Assembly (NCBI GenBank): GCA_017484005.1
Contig: JAFUTY010000053.1
Location: forward strand, 1 to 64,000
DNA: 64,000 nucleotides
Direction: 5' to 3'
Origin: Selenomonadaceae bacterium
GTDB lineage: Bacteria; Bacillota; Negativicutes; Selenomonadales; Selenomonadaceae
The notes beneath the pieces were generated by a model that had not been told where the DNA came from, ran no database searches, and saw nothing but the letters and a program-made list of their open reading frames with translations. This document shows, in pieces, positions 1 to 9,471 of the stretch; position 1 is the stretch's first letter; each line of letters opens with the position of its first letter. A program made the position numbers and the translations under genes.

Positions 1-744
1 AATGTCTTGATTTTTACCGATACAAATTCAAAAGGCGATATTGTAAGTCTTGGTGGAGATTTCAACGATACAATCCATGCAGGCAAGAGTGACACGATCG
101 ATGGCGGCGGCGGAAATGATCAAATCTATCTTGATGGAAATCGAGTTCATGTGATATTTGGAAGTTCTGAAGGCAATGACACGATCTATGGCTGGAATTC
201 AACAGATTATCTAGAATTCGATTCGATGCCAGATGTTTCAATTTCAAATGGCGATCTATATTTGGAAAATGAAAATGGAACTTTATTGATTGATGGATCA
301 TTTACAAACTCTACAGATATCAAGTACAGCGATGGAATCTTAAGAGTTGGAAATTCAAATGGCGATGTGATCTATGATCGATCAGTGACATATTACGCAG
401 GATCGAATTTGATACTCGATACAAGTCGAAGCACTTCAATTGATCTCTCGAGCTCGACGTACGAAAATATTTCAGCAATCGATGCGAGCGATGGAAGAGG
501 TCGAGATGTTTTCAGATACACTTCTGACGCTGGAGATGTGACAATCTCGAATGGAGATTCTCGCGATATTGTTGATCTTTCGAGTTACAGTGTCGATGAA
601 ATCTCGGCAGAATTCACAGATTCAGGATTGGTGATTTCAGTTGGCGATTCGAGCTTGAATATAGTCGGGACGAATATGACTCAATTTAGTTTGGCGAGTG
701 GAAGATACACTGCAGACTTCTCGAATCAAACTTTCAATTCATAA
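1..744 (+). CDS. RTX-type calcium-binding repeat protein, C-terminal part
   Basis: The reading frame is open through base 1, so the gene starts to the left of the window; the visible part is about 247 residues. The first third has glycine/aspartate-rich nonapeptide-like repeats (GGDFNDTIHAG, GGGGNDQIYLDG, GSSEGNDTIYG), the calcium-binding beta-roll pattern of RTX proteins. The rest is Ser/Asp-rich with few charged clusters. RTX proteins are usually exported by a type I system and fold outside the cell on binding calcium. No toxin or enzyme domain is visible, so the role could be adhesin, S-layer-like or secreted enzyme. It ends just before a strong hairpin terminator and converges with lon. 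Confidence 0.6.
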   Translation, partial: NVLIFTDTNSKGDIVSLGGDFNDTIHAGKSDTIDGGGGNDQIYLDGNRVHVIFGSSEGNDTIYGWNSTDYLEFDSMPDVSISNGDLYLENENGTLLIDGSFTNSTDIKYSDGILRVGNSNGDVIYDRSVTYYAGSNLILDTSRSTSIDLSSSTYENISAIDASDGRGRDVFRYTSDAGDVTISNGDSRDIVDLSSYSVDEISAEFTDSGLVISVGDSSLNIVGTNMTQFSLASGRYTADFSNQTFNS

Positions 745-751
745 TCGGAAA

Positions 752-804
752 TAAAAAAGAGATCCCCGATAGATCGCAATTGATCTGTCGAGGATCTTTT
801 TTTG
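752..804. terminator. bidirectional terminator between RTX gene and lon
   Basis: A run of A, then GAGATCC on the left arm and GGATCTTTTTTT on the right arm, with a partly paired middle. The T-run on either strand lets it serve both convergent genes. It belongs to the GATCC-stem terminator family seen repeatedly in this window. Confidence 0.75.
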
Positions 805-882
805 TTCGGTTATTGAATCAACGCAGCAAGCGTGACGCTTGACCCATTTTTGTGGCAACGTTATTCATCTGTCAAAATTGAA

Positions 883-3249
883 TCATGAAATCAACGCAGT
901 CTTTAACACTTCATTCATATGCAGCACCGGAACGAATTCCAATTTTTCACGAACAACTTCCGGAATATCTTGAATATCTGGCTCATTTTCCTTCGGCAAA
1001 ATGATTGTATGCATTCCCTCTCGATACGCCGCAAGAACTTTTTCCTTGAGTCCACCAATCGGTAAAACATTTCCGCGCAATGTGATTTCGCCAGTCATTG
1101 CAACGTCGGATCGAACTTTTTTCTTCGTAAGAGCAGAAATCATCGCTGTTGCCATCGTGATTCCCGCCGATGGTCCATCTTTTGGAACTGCGCCTTCCGG
1201 AACGTGAACATGGATATCGTTTTTTTCATAAAATCCAGATTTCAATTTCAAATCGTCGGCAATTGATCGAATGTAAGTCAATCCAGCCTGCGCTGATTCC
1301 TGCATGACGTCGCCAAGCTGTCCTGTGAGTGTCAGATGTCCCTTGCCCTTGAGAACTATCGCTTCAGTTGGCAAAAGATCGCCGCCGACTTCCGTCCAAG
1401 CCATTCCAGTTGCAACGCCGATTTGAGGTTTATGCTCGGCTCGAGTTTTCAAAAATTTGGGGCGATCCAAAAATTCTTTGAGATTTTTTTTCGTGACTCG
1501 AATCATTTTTGGTTTCGAATCTGAATCTCTTTCGACGATTTTTCGAGCCGCCTTTCGACAGATTCTCCCAATCATTCGCTCGAGCTCACGAACTCCTGCC
1601 TCGCGAGTATATTTCGCAATGATTTCAGAGATCACTTCCGCGGAAATCGAAACATCCTTCGCTTTCAATCCATTCTCCTCGCGCTGGCGATCGACTAGAT
1701 ATTTTTTCGCGATTTCGAGTTTTTCCTGCTCCGTGTAACTCGACAGCTGAATGATTTCCATTCGATCTCGAAGTGCTCGCGGAATTGTTGTCAATGAATT
1801 CGCTGTGACAATCCATAAAACTTGCGACAGATCAAACGGCAAATCGATGTAATGATCCTCGAAATTTTTGTTTTGCTCCGGATCTAAAACTTCGAGCAAT
1901 GCTGACGATGGATCGCCTGTATAATCGTGCGACAGTTTGTCAACTTCGTCTAGTAAAAAAACTGGATTTTTTGTTCCAGCTTTTCGAATTCCTTGAATGA
2001 TTCTTCCAGGCAGCGCACCGACATATGTTCGACGATGTCCGCGAATCTCCGCTTCATCTCTGACTCCGCCGAGTGATGCTCGAACGAATTTTCGTCCAGT
2101 AGCTCGCGCGACGCTTGATGCCAGCGAAGTTTTTCCAACTCCAGGAGGACCTACGAGACATAAAATCGGTGCAGTTTTGTCTTGAGTCAATTGACGAACT
2201 GCTAGAAAATCCAAAATTCGCTCCTTGACTTTCTCAAGCCCATAATGATCCTCGTTCAAAATTTTCTCCGCGTTTTTTACATCGAGAGAATCTTCTGAGC
2301 GCGTGAGCCATGGCAATTCGACGAGCCAATCGAGATAAGTTCTCACGACGGAAATCTCCATCGAATATCCAGACATTCGCTCCATTCGCGTCAATTCTTT
2401 CTCGATCGCCTTTTTGACTTCCTCCGGAAAATTCTCGATCTTCTTGCGATATTCCGCGATTTCATCGTCGCGATTGTCATCATCACCGAGCTCCTTGTGA
2501 ATCGCCTTGAGCTGCTCGCGAAGATAATGATCCTTTTGAAATTTTTCCATTTGAGATCTCACGCGCTGCCCGATTTTTTCTTCCATCTGCAGCACTTCGA
2601 GCTCCCGCGCCAGAATCTCATACAATTTTTCGAGCCGCTTTTCAATATCGATGCTCGCCAAAATCTCCTGTTTTTGATCGAGTTTCAGATTCAGATGCGA
2701 CGCGATTAAATCAGCCAATCTCCCGACGTCATCGAGAATTGTCACTGAAACGAATGTCTCTGGCGGAATTTTTCTCGATAATTTTACCCATTCCTCGAAT
2801 TCATGGACAACTCCGCGAGTCAATGCTTCGAATTGCAGTGAATTTTCTCCAGTTTCATCAGGACGCTCGATGACTTCCGCCTCGTCATATTTTTCAAGTT
2901 CAGAAATTTTTTCGAGAGTCGCGCGAGATATTCCCTCGACCAATACTCGAATATTTCCGTCCGGAATTTTTATCAATTGACGGATCTCCGCGATTGTTCC
3001 GACTTCGTAAAGATCGTCGAGCGTTGGATTTTCAGTTTCATCATTTTTCTGCGCCGTGAGAAAAATTTTTCGATTATGCACCATCGCTTCATCGAGTGCG
3101 GCAACTGATCGATCGCGTCCAACATCAAGATGAACGATCATGAATGGAAATACTACCATTCCTCTTAGTGGTAACAGAGGAAGCCGTGTGAGTTCTGACA
3201 AATTTTCTGATTCTATTGGTTGAATTTCTTCGCGAATCTCTTCATCCAT
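883..3249 (-). CDS. lon: ATP-dependent protease Lon
   Basis: Lon is a cytoplasmic AAA+ serine protease that unfolds and degrades misfolded and regulatory proteins. The 788-residue product has the N-terminal substrate-binding domain, Walker A GPPGVGKT near residue 366, Walker B FLLDEVDK near 430, and the protease domain with the catalytic Ser in PKDGPSAG (about 690) and the Lys in KEKVLAA (about 735). Length is normal for the family. The ATG at 3249 is chosen because GGAGGAGG lies 7 bases upstream; the longer TTG-initiated frame would contain that site. It is the last gene of tig-clpP-clpX-lon but is separated from clpX by a hairpin, so it may be partly uncoupled from the upstream genes. Confidence 0.97.
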   Translation of the reverse strand: MDEEIREEIQPIESENLSELTRLPLLPLRGMVVFPFMIVHLDVGRDRSVAALDEAMVHNRKIFLTAQKNDETENPTLDDLYEVGTIAEIRQLIKIPDGNIRVLVEGISRATLEKISELEKYDEAEVIERPDETGENSLQFEALTRGVVHEFEEWVKLSRKIPPETFVSVTILDDVGRLADLIASHLNLKLDQKQEILASIDIEKRLEKLYEILARELEVLQMEEKIGQRVRSQMEKFQKDHYLREQLKAIHKELGDDDNRDDEIAEYRKKIENFPEEVKKAIEKELTRMERMSGYSMEISVVRTYLDWLVELPWLTRSEDSLDVKNAEKILNEDHYGLEKVKERILDFLAVRQLTQDKTAPILCLVGPPGVGKTSLASSVARATGRKFVRASLGGVRDEAEIRGHRRTYVGALPGRIIQGIRKAGTKNPVFLLDEVDKLSHDYTGDPSSALLEVLDPEQNKNFEDHYIDLPFDLSQVLWIVTANSLTTIPRALRDRMEIIQLSSYTEQEKLEIAKKYLVDRQREENGLKAKDVSISAEVISEIIAKYTREAGVRELERMIGRICRKAARKIVERDSDSKPKMIRVTKKNLKEFLDRPKFLKTRAEHKPQIGVATGMAWTEVGGDLLPTEAIVLKGKGHLTLTGQLGDVMQESAQAGLTYIRSIADDLKLKSGFYEKNDIHVHVPEGAVPKDGPSAGITMATAMISALTKKKVRSDVAMTGEITLRGNVLPIGGLKEKVLAAYREGMHTIILPKENEPDIQDIPEVVREKLEFVPVLHMNEVLKTALIS

Positions 3250-3274
3250 TTTGAAACCTCCTCCAAAATACAAC

Positions 3275-3305
3275 AAAGAGGCGAGCCACTTTCGACTCGC
3301 CTCTT
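3275..3305 (-). terminator. hairpin between clpX and lon
   Basis: On the minus strand GAGGCGAG and CTCGCCTC form a perfect 8-bp stem with a 10-base loop, followed by TTTGTTGTATTTT. This sits 25 bases before the lon start and overlaps the space where a lon leader would be. It could be a leaky terminator or an attenuator/processing site that sets the clpX to lon ratio. Confidence 0.6.
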
Positions 3306-3327
3306 CGGAATTTCAAACAGAAAATTT

Positions 3328-4605
3328 TTATGCCGTTGCAGTTTTTCGAGTTCGAGCGGCACTTTTTTCCATCACGAGAATCGGATCTTTTTTATTTTTG
3401 ACAACGTCGCGAGTGATTGTGCAGGATGTGACTCCCTCAATTGACGGAACTTCGAACATGACATTTCGCATAATCCCCTCGAGAATCGATCTCAAACCAC
3501 GCGCACCAGTCTTTCGAGTCAATGCTTCTTTCGCGATTAATTCGAGTGCATCCGGTTCGAATTTCAATTTTGCGCCATCCATTTCCATCAAACGTTGATA
3601 CTGCTTGACGAGTGCATCTTTCGGCTGAGTTAAAATTCGAACGAGCGATTCTTCATCGAGCGAATCGAGCGTGACAACAATCGGAAGTCTCCCGACAAAT
3701 TCTGGAATCAAGCCGGATTTTAACAGATCCTCCGGCAAAACTTCCTTGAGAATCTCGCCGACCTGTTTCGATTGTTTCGATTTGACATCTGCACCGAAGC
3801 CGAGTTGAGATCCAGTCGTGCGTCTTTCGATAACTTTTTCCAATCCATCGAACGCGCCGCCGCAGATGAAAAGAATGTTCGATGTATCGATTTGCACCAG
3901 TTCCTGATGTGGAAATCTCTTACCGCCTGCTGGAGGAACATTCGCGACAGTTCCCTCCAAAATTTTCAAAAGAGCCTGCTGCACTCCCTCGCCGGAAACA
4001 TCTCGAGCGACCGATGCGCCCTCACCATGACGAGCGATTTTGTCAATTTCATCGATGTAAACGATTCCACGTTCAGCCGTCGCGATATCTCCATCTGCCG
4101 CTTGAATCAATTTCGACAGAATGTTTTCGACATCCTCGCCGACATATCCCGCCTCAGTCAATGAAGTTGCATCGGCAATTGCGAATGGAACATGCAAAAT
4201 TTTCGCCAAAGTTTGAGCTAATAAAGTTTTGCCGCATCCAGTAGGTCCAAGCATCAAGATGTTGGATTTTTGCAATTCTACATCGCGAGCGCGTTTCCGT
4301 TTTTGAATCCGCTTGTAATGATTGTAAACTGCAACTGCGAGCGTCTTTTTCGCCTCTTCTTGACCGATTACATATTCGTCAAGAATCATCGCGATTTCCT
4401 TCGGCTTTGGAAGATCTTCGAAACTGAAATCCTTGTCACTGCGAGGATCTTCTTCGATTTCATCTCCAATAATCTCGACGCAAAGCTTGATACACTCGTC
4501 GCAGATGTAGACGCCTGGACCTGCAACGAGCTTTTTCACCTGATGTTCATTTTTTCCGCAAAAAGAGCATCGCAAGATTTCGTCGGAGTCATCTTTTCGT
4601 CTCAA
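3328..4605 (-). CDS. clpX: ATP-dependent Clp protease ATP-binding subunit ClpX
   Basis: ClpX is the AAA+ unfoldase that feeds substrates into ClpP. The 425-residue product has the N-terminal C4 zinc finger (Cys13, 16, 35, 38), Walker A GPTGCGKT (120-127), Walker [10 protein letters not shown] (181-189) and the LGF loop (268-270) that docks on ClpP. The start is a TTG with GGAG 9 bases upstream; no better start lies before the zinc finger. It follows clpP after a 39-base gap, in the usual order. Confidence 0.97.
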   Translation of the reverse strand: MRRKDDSDEILRCSFCGKNEHQVKKLVAGPGVYICDECIKLCVEIIGDEIEEDPRSDKDFSFEDLPKPKEIAMILDEYVIGQEEAKKTLAVAVYNHYKRIQKRKRARDVELQKSNILMLGPTGCGKTLLAQTLAKILHVPFAIADATSLTEAGYVGEDVENILSKLIQAADGDIATAERGIVYIDEIDKIARHGEGASVARDVSGEGVQQALLKILEGTVANVPPAGGKRFPHQELVQIDTSNILFICGGAFDGLEKVIERRTTGSQLGFGADVKSKQSKQVGEILKEVLPEDLLKSGLIPEFVGRLPIVVTLDSLDEESLVRILTQPKDALVKQYQRLMEMDGAKLKFEPDALELIAKEALTRKTGARGLRSILEGIMRNVMFEVPSIEGVTSCTITRDVVKNKKDPILVMEKSAARTRKTATA

Positions 4606-4644
4606 GTCGCTTCACTCCAATTTTCAACGTCTACAAAAAACAAA

Positions 4645-5268
4645 TCACTTCTCGAGATTCACTTCGTCAGTTTTGACGGGGCGAGTAATAACTTTGTCAA
4701 TCAAACCGTAATTCATAGCTTCTTCCGCGCTCATAAAATTATCGCGTTCAGTATCGGTGACAATTTTATCGAGCGGCTGACCGGTGTGACTCGTCAAGAT
4801 CTCGTTCAAAACTTCGCGAAGTCTCAAAATTTCTCGCGCTTGAATTTGAATATCTGTCGATTGTCCCTGTGCGCCTCCGAGTGGCTGATGAATCATAATT
4901 CGAGCTAATGGAAGAGCGAATCTTTTACCTTTAGCTCCAGCGGTTAAAAGAATTGCTCCCATGCTTGCAGCTTGACCGATGCAAATTGTCGAAACATCCG
5001 GCTTGATATATTTCATCGTGTCATAAATCGCTAGCCCTGCAGTCACAACTCCGCCCGGGCTGTTGATATAAAGATGAATGTCTTTGTCTGGATCTTCAGC
5101 TTCCAAAAATAAAAGCTGAGCCACGACTAGATTTGCGACCTCATCATTGATTCCGCCGCCGAGAAATACAATTCGATCTTTTAACAGCCGAGAATAGATA
5201 TCGTAGGATCTTTCGCCGCGATTCGACTGCTCGACGACGATTGGAACGAAATAATTTTCAGGATTCAT
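4645..5268 (-). CDS. clpP: ATP-dependent Clp protease proteolytic subunit ClpP
   Basis: ClpP is the 14-subunit serine peptidase of the ClpXP complex. The 207-residue protein carries the catalytic triad with canonical spacing: Ser102 in GQAASMGA, His127 in RIMIHQP and Asp176 in DTERDNF. The ATG at 5268 is preceded by AGGGGA. It starts 3 bases after the tig stop codon, so the two are very likely translationally coupled; clpX follows. Confidence 0.98.
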   Translation of the reverse strand: MNPENYFVPIVVEQSNRGERSYDIYSRLLKDRIVFLGGGINDEVANLVVAQLLFLEAEDPDKDIHLYINSPGGVVTAGLAIYDTMKYIKPDVSTICIGQAASMGAILLTAGAKGKRFALPLARIMIHQPLGGAQGQSTDIQIQAREILRLREVLNEILTSHTGQPLDKIVTDTERDNFMSAEEAMNYGLIDKVITRPVKTDEVNLEK

Positions 5269-5271
5269 TAT

Positions 5272-6594
5272 TTATTCCCCTGCTTTTGAATCAGATTCGA
5301 CATTCGATGCGGCTTGATTGTCAACGATGAATTTTGCAGCTTTGCGATGCAGAATCTGTGCCGCAAGTCCAGGAAGTCTGCCTTCATCTCTCAAAATTTT
5401 GCGAACCTGTTTTGGAGTCGTATTGTAAAGAGCTGCCATCGTTGCGATTTCGCGATCAATTTCTTCCGCGGTGACCTTGATTCCTTCGACTTCTGCAACT
5501 TTTTCCAACATTAGATCAGTATGCACGACATTGGTAGCATTCTTTCGATAATTTTCACGGAGCTGCTCGATTGTCATTCCGGAGAATTTTAAATAGCCAT
5601 CGAGACTCATGCCTTGCGATTGAAGTCTGACTGCCATTTCTTCGATCATCAGTGCGATTTGAGTATCGATCAAAACGTTTGGAATTTCGACTTTGGAATT
5701 ATTCGTTGCAAGTTCAATGATAGCGGCACGGTGATTCGATTCAGCCTGACGTTCTGCATTCGATTTCAAATTCTCGCGAATATCTTTTTTGAGTTCATCG
5801 AGAGTCTGGAATTTGGAAACTTTTTTAGCGAATTCATCATCGATCGCTGGAAGTTCACGTTTTTTGATACTGCGAACTTTGCATTTGAAGACTGCAGGTT
5901 TTCCAGCGAATTCTTTGGCATGATAATTCTCAGGGAAAGTCACTTTGACTTCAACATCTTCATCGACTTTCGCACCGACCAATTGATCCTCGAATCCCGG
6001 AATAAAACTTCCAGAGCCGATTTGCAATGGATAATCTGAACCTTCTCCGCCTTTGAACGGTTCGCCATCGATGAATCCTTGGAAATCAAGCGTGATGAAA
6101 TCATTTTTCTCGACTGCAGATCCTTCCGGAGCCGCAACCATATTCGCTTGATGTTCCGCCATATGTTCGATTTGATGATCTACATCTTCGTCAGTGATTT
6201 CCTTGACTTCTTTTTCGACTTTGAGATTTTTATACTCACCGAGTTCAACTTCCGGACGCGGTGTGAGAGTTGCCTTGAAAACTAGATCTTTGCCCTCTTC
6301 GAGAGTGACTGGCTCAACGCGCGGACGAGTGATCGACGTGAGTTTTTCAGTTTCAAACGCTTCATCGAGTGCCGCATCTGCAGTGATTTCAAACATTTCG
6401 TCGAGGACTGCCTGCTTGCCGACATATTGCTCAATAATATTTTGAGGAGCTTTTCCCTTGCGAAATCCTGGAATTGTATAGCGTTCCGCGAGACGTTTGC
6501 ATGCCTGCGGTTTAGCCTGCGAAAGTTTTTCAGCCTCGACTTCGATTGTTAAAAGGAGTTGTTGATTTTCTATATTTTCCTTGGTGACTTTCAT
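5272..6594 (-). CDS. tig: trigger factor (ribosome-associated chaperone)
   Basis: Trigger factor binds the ribosome exit tunnel and shields nascent chains; it also has peptidyl-prolyl isomerase activity. The 440-residue product has the ribosome-binding signature GFRKGKAP (43-50), a central FKBP-type domain and a long C-terminal helical chaperone domain. The ATG at 6594 is preferred (AGGAGG 11 bases upstream) over a TTG three codons earlier that would sit only 3 bases from the ribosome-binding site. It is the first gene of the tig-clpP-clpX-lon cluster, with a promoter at 6668-6696. Confidence 0.96.
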   Translation of the reverse strand: MKVTKENIENQQLLLTIEVEAEKLSQAKPQACKRLAERYTIPGFRKGKAPQNIIEQYVGKQAVLDEMFEITADAALDEAFETEKLTSITRPRVEPVTLEEGKDLVFKATLTPRPEVELGEYKNLKVEKEVKEITDEDVDHQIEHMAEHQANMVAAPEGSAVEKNDFITLDFQGFIDGEPFKGGEGSDYPLQIGSGSFIPGFEDQLVGAKVDEDVEVKVTFPENYHAKEFAGKPAVFKCKVRSIKKRELPAIDDEFAKKVSKFQTLDELKKDIRENLKSNAERQAESNHRAAIIELATNNSKVEIPNVLIDTQIALMIEEMAVRLQSQGMSLDGYLKFSGMTIEQLRENYRKNATNVVHTDLMLEKVAEVEGIKVTAEEIDREIATMAALYNTTPKQVRKILRDEGRLPGLAAQILHRKAAKFIVDNQAASNVESDSKAGE

Positions 6595-6667
6595 TCGATA
6601 CAAAACCTCCTGAATTTGCGGCAGAAATATTTGATATTTGAATCATTCAAACCGCTATCGCGCGGAG

Positions 6668-6696
6668 ATTCTAGCATAGACACTTTCGAAAGACAA
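6668..6696 (-). promoter_or_regulatory. sigma-70-type promoter for tig-clpP-clpX-lon
   Basis: On the minus strand TTGTCT (6691-6696) and TAGAAT (6668-6673) are separated by exactly 17 bases, 74 bases upstream of the tig start. It lies between the brn terminator and tig, the expected place for the operon promoter. No CtsR or CIRCE-like operator was seen here. Confidence 0.6.
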
Positions 6697-6735
6697 CATT
6701 TTTCGTTGAGTTGAATCTTTGAATCGATTTCCGAA

Positions 6736-6770
6736 TCAAAAAGAGGACGATCCATTTTAGATCATCCTCG
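6736..6770 (-). terminator. terminator after the BrnT/antitoxin array
   Basis: On the minus strand GAGGATGATC pairs with GATCGTCCTC around a 7-base loop, followed by TTTTTG. It starts 7 bases after the last antitoxin stop codon. Confidence 0.75.
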
Positions 6771-6776
6771 ACGAAT

Positions 6777-7004
6777 TCATTTCGATTTCGGTTTTATAAA
6801 TCCTTCCGCGATATACATTTCCTTCGTGAGCCGGCGAGTCTTGTATTTTTTCATGAGATATTCTGTTTCAGCGATTTCTTCTTCAGTTGGAGGAGGACAA
6901 TCTGGATCATAGACGATTGGACGTTTTGCTGCTTCAAGAACTCTTTGACGATCCGCTTCAGTTCTCGGGGGAAGATCTTTCAATTTAACTCTAACGATCG
7001 CCAT
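6777..7004 (-). CDS. antitoxin of BrnT-type pair, copy 1
   Basis: A 75-residue acidic protein, beginning MAIVRVKLKDLP and ending with the basic segment KKYKTRRLTKEMY. It directly follows and overlaps by 14 bases a DUF497/BrnT-type toxin gene, the usual arrangement for these pairs, and is nearly the same as two other proteins in the array. The start at 7004 has GGAGAG 7 bases upstream. It is called antitoxin by position and by repeated pairing; it does not look like the classic BrnA domain. Type II antitoxins of this sort bind the toxin and often repress their own operon. Confidence 0.7.
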   Translation of the reverse strand: MAIVRVKLKDLPPRTEADRQRVLEAAKRPIVYDPDCPPPTEEEIAETEYLMKKYKTRRLTKEMYIAEGFIKPKSK

Positions 7005-7281
7005 AATATTCTCTCCTTTCACTTTTATCTGCAGGTCGAGCGGAGATAATTCGAGTCGCATCATCCCTCTCTGTGTAAATCACAACCAAAACCCCATCAA
7101 CCATTCCAATTACTTTCCATCGATCCTCTTCATCGGAATGATATTTGTCATAACGTTCGATTCTAAATTCATCAAAAAAGACTTCGATTGCATCAATAAA
7201 ATTGATCCCATGCTTTCGAATATTAATTTCATTCTTCTCATCGTCCCATTCAAACAGACGATCCTCAATTTCGATTTCCAT
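6991..7281 (-). CDS. brnT: BrnT-family (DUF497) toxin, copy 1
   Basis: A 96-residue protein with the BrnT pattern: FEWDDEKNEINIRKHGI near the N-terminus, then a beta-rich core ending in RIISAR and the basic segment KSERREYY. BrnT toxins are RelE-fold ribonucleases that stop translation until neutralised. Its ATG directly abuts the TGA of the preceding antitoxin copy 2 (no spacing), and its 3' end overlaps antitoxin copy 1. It is about 85 percent like copy 2 by eye. Confidence 0.85.
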   Translation of the reverse strand: MEIEIEDRLFEWDDEKNEINIRKHGINFIDAIEVFFDEFRIERYDKYHSDEEDRWKVIGMVDGVLVVIYTERDDATRIISARPADKSERREYYGDR

Positions 7282-7512
7282 TCATTTTTCCTTTGGTTTG
7301 ATAAATCCTTCCGCGATATACATTTCCTTCGTGAGCCGGCGAGTCTTGTACTTTTGCATCAAGAAACGCATGCGACGGCTATCTTCTTCAGTATCGGGCG
7401 GGCAATCTGGATCATCCATCGGATCATCGAAATCTTCCAATGCACGAAGTCGAGCTCTTTGTTCATCAGTGAGTTTTGGAGCTTCTTTGAGTCTAACTCT
7501 CACTATAGCCAT
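7282..7512 (-). CDS. antitoxin of BrnT-type pair, copy 2
   Basis: A 76-residue protein beginning MAIVRVRLKEAP, with the same C-terminal segment (KYKTRRLTKEMYIAEGFIKP) as copies 1 and 3 but a more divergent middle. It overlaps the end of BrnT copy 2 by 20 bases, and its stop codon touches the ATG of BrnT copy 1, giving an uninterrupted toxin-antitoxin-toxin-antitoxin series. The divergent middle may be the part that tells the toxins apart; that is inference. Confidence 0.7.
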   Translation of the reverse strand: MAIVRVRLKEAPKLTDEQRARLRALEDFDDPMDDPDCPPDTEEDSRRMRFLMQKYKTRRLTKEMYIAEGFIKPKEK

Positions 7513-7789
7513 AATAATCTCTCCTTTCTTGTTTAGTAGCTTTTCGAGCAGAAATAATTCTCGCCGATGCAATTTCTTCGGTGTAAATCACAACCAAAAC
7601 TCCATCGACCATTCCGATAACTTTCCATCGATCCTCCTCGTCAGAATGATATTCGTCATATCTTTCGATTCTGAATTCGTCGAAGAAAACACCGATGGCG
7701 TCATTGAAATCAATTCCATGTTTCCGAATATTGATTTCATTTTTTTCGTCGTCCCATTCAAACAGACGATCCTCAATTTCAACTTTCAT
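7493..7789 (-). CDS. brnT: BrnT-family (DUF497) toxin, copy 2
   Basis: A 98-residue paralogue of copy 1, with FEWDDEKNEINIRKHGI and RIISARKATKQERR. It starts at an ATG abutting the TGA of the frameshifted antitoxin relic upstream (7790-8018) and overlaps its own antitoxin at the 3' end. The family is a RelE-like ribonuclease. Because its downstream partner is intact, the pair is probably functional. Confidence 0.85.
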   Translation of the reverse strand: MKVEIEDRLFEWDDEKNEINIRKHGIDFNDAIGVFFDEFRIERYDEYHSDEEDRWKVIGMVDGVLVVIYTEEIASARIISARKATKQERRDYYGYSES

Positions 7790-8018
7790 TCATTTTTCCT
7801 TTGGTTTGATAAATCCTTCAGCGATGTACATTTCTTTCGTGAGTCGGCGAGTTTTGTACTTTTTCATGAGATATTCCATTTCGATCGAATTCTTCATCAG
7901 TGATTGGCAGATTTTCTGGATCATAGACCGGAGGACGTTTTGCAGCATCTTCGAGTCGCTTGATATCTTCATCAGTGAGCGGCGGAAGATCTTTCAATCT
8001 AACTCTCACTATAGCCAT
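7790..8018 (-). pseudogene. frameshifted third antitoxin copy
   Basis: The frame starting at 8018 (MAIVRVRLKDLPPLTDEDI) matches the antitoxin family for about 45 residues and then shifts. The family C-terminus (YLMKKYKTRRLTKEMY) continues in another frame down to 7790. Removing one A from the AAA near 7883 restores a continuous antitoxin. The matching toxin is absent upstream, so this is either an orphan decaying copy, the first antitoxin of the array disabled by a one-base insertion, or a sequencing error. Confidence 0.75.
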
Positions 8019-8058
8019 AATATCTTCTCCTAGAAAATCAAAATAAATCTTCTTTTGA

Positions 8059-8067
8059 ATTATATCA
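8059..8067 (-). promoter_or_regulatory. extended -10 promoter for the toxin-antitoxin array
   Basis: On the minus strand TGATATAAT (TG, one base, then a perfect TATAAT) lies about 40 bases upstream of the first antitoxin start. No good -35 hexamer is present, which fits an extended -10 promoter. Confidence 0.5.
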
Positions 8068-8076
8068 CACACAAAC

Positions 8077-8130
8077 AAAAAAGATCCCTGATCAACTCTC
8101 GTATTTGAGAATCGGTCGAGGATCTTTTCT
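8077..8130. terminator. terminator-like hairpin between divergent brn array and miaB
   Basis: AAAAAAGATCC ... GGATCTTTTC with a partly paired interior; it has the form of the window's shared terminators, yet both neighbouring genes read away from it. It may be left from a lost gene or insulate the two transcription units. Confidence 0.5.
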
Positions 8131-8187
8131 TGTTTCCGAGATAAGATTCAACTTCGAATTCCAAAATTTAAATCAAGGAGATAATAG

Positions 8188-9471
8188 ATGAAGAAAATAT
8201 CGATACTCACATTCGGCTGTCAAATGAATCGCGCTGATTCTGAACGAATGCTCGGCGAAATGCAAATCGATGGATTCGAGCTCACAGAAAATCTCGACGA
8301 GGCAGATCTGATTCTCGTCAACACCTGCTGCGTGAGAGAATCGGCTGAAGAAAAAATCTTTGGGAAACTCGGCGAATTGAAACATCTCAAGACAAAAAAT
8401 CCAAATCTGATTCTCGGTGTCACTGGATGCATGGCGCAGAAAGATGGATCAAAAATTCTCGAAAAAGCTCGCCATGTCGATTTCATCCTCGGAACTGGAA
8501 AAATCTCAAAACTCAGATCGATTGTCGCGGAGATCGAATCGAATCGAAAAAAAATCATTGATACAGCTCTCGATGAATTTGCCGATACTCGATCGATTTC
8601 AATTGCGCGGGAGAATTCAATCAACGCGTGGATTCCAATCATGTATGGCTGCGATAATTTTTGCACATATTGCATCGTGCCGCATGTCAGAGGGCGTGAA
8701 AGATCTCGCGAGCCGATTCAGATTCTTCGAGAGATCGAGACTTGCAGCGCTCCAGAGATCACGCTCCTCGGGCAAAATGTAAATTCCTACTCGCATGGAT
8801 TTGCGGATCTTCTTCGAGCGGCAGATAAAATCGAATCAATCAAGCGAATTCGATTCATGACGTCACATCCCAAGGATTTGAATGACGATGTTATCAATGC
8901 AATTGCGAATGGTGAAAAAATTTGCGAGCATATTCATCTCCCGATTCAACATGGAAGCAATCGAATTTTGAAAAGAATGAATCGAGGATATACAGTCGAA
9001 AAATATTTGGATCTCGCCCAAAAAATTCGAGAAAAAATTCCGAACGTCTCAATCACAACGGATTTGATAGTTGGATTTCCTGGCGAATCGGAAGAGGATC
9101 TCGATTTGACGCTCGAAATGTTGAAACAAATTCGATTCGATGCAGCGTTCACTTTCATATATTCGCGGCGATCTGGAACTCCGGCGGATCAATTTTCAGA
9201 TCAGATTCCGGATGAAATCAAACATTCGCGGCTCAATCGATTAATGGAAGTTCAAAATCGAATCTCTTTCGAAATCAATTCCGCGATGAAAGATCAATCT
9301 GTCGAAATTTTAGTCGAAGGCGAAAGCAAATCTGATTCTAAAATTTGGACTGGAAGAACTCGCACGAATAAGATCGTTCTATTCGAACACCGCGACGAAT
9401 CGATTGGCGATTTGATTCAAGTAAAAATTATTCAGCCGCAAACTTGGATTTTGAAAGGAGTGATTGAATGA
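8188..9471 (+). CDS. miaB: tRNA-2-methylthio-N6-dimethylallyladenosine synthase
   Basis: MiaB is a radical-SAM enzyme that methylthiolates i6A at position 37 of tRNAs. The 427-residue product has the N-terminal UPF0004 domain with its three cluster cysteines (Cys11 in FGCQMN, the CC of VNTCCV, and the Cys of TGCMA), the radical-SAM motif CDNFCTYC (Cys155, 159, 162) and a C-terminal TRAM-like region. The ATG at 8188 follows AAGGAGA. It overlaps mutS by 4 bases (ATGA), a coupling common in Firmicutes. Confidence 0.95.
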   Translation: MKKISILTFGCQMNRADSERMLGEMQIDGFELTENLDEADLILVNTCCVRESAEEKIFGKLGELKHLKTKNPNLILGVTGCMAQKDGSKILEKARHVDFILGTGKISKLRSIVAEIESNRKKIIDTALDEFADTRSISIARENSINAWIPIMYGCDNFCTYCIVPHVRGRERSREPIQILREIETCSAPEITLLGQNVNSYSHGFADLLRAADKIESIKRIRFMTSHPKDLNDDVINAIANGEKICEHIHLPIQHGSNRILKRMNRGYTVEKYLDLAQKIREKIPNVSITTDLIVGFPGESEEDLDLTLEMLKQIRFDAAFTFIYSRRSGTPADQFSDQIPDEIKHSRLNRLMEVQNRISFEINSAMKDQSVEILVEGESKSDSKIWTGRTRTNKIVLFEHRDESIGDLIQVKIIQPQTWILKGVIE

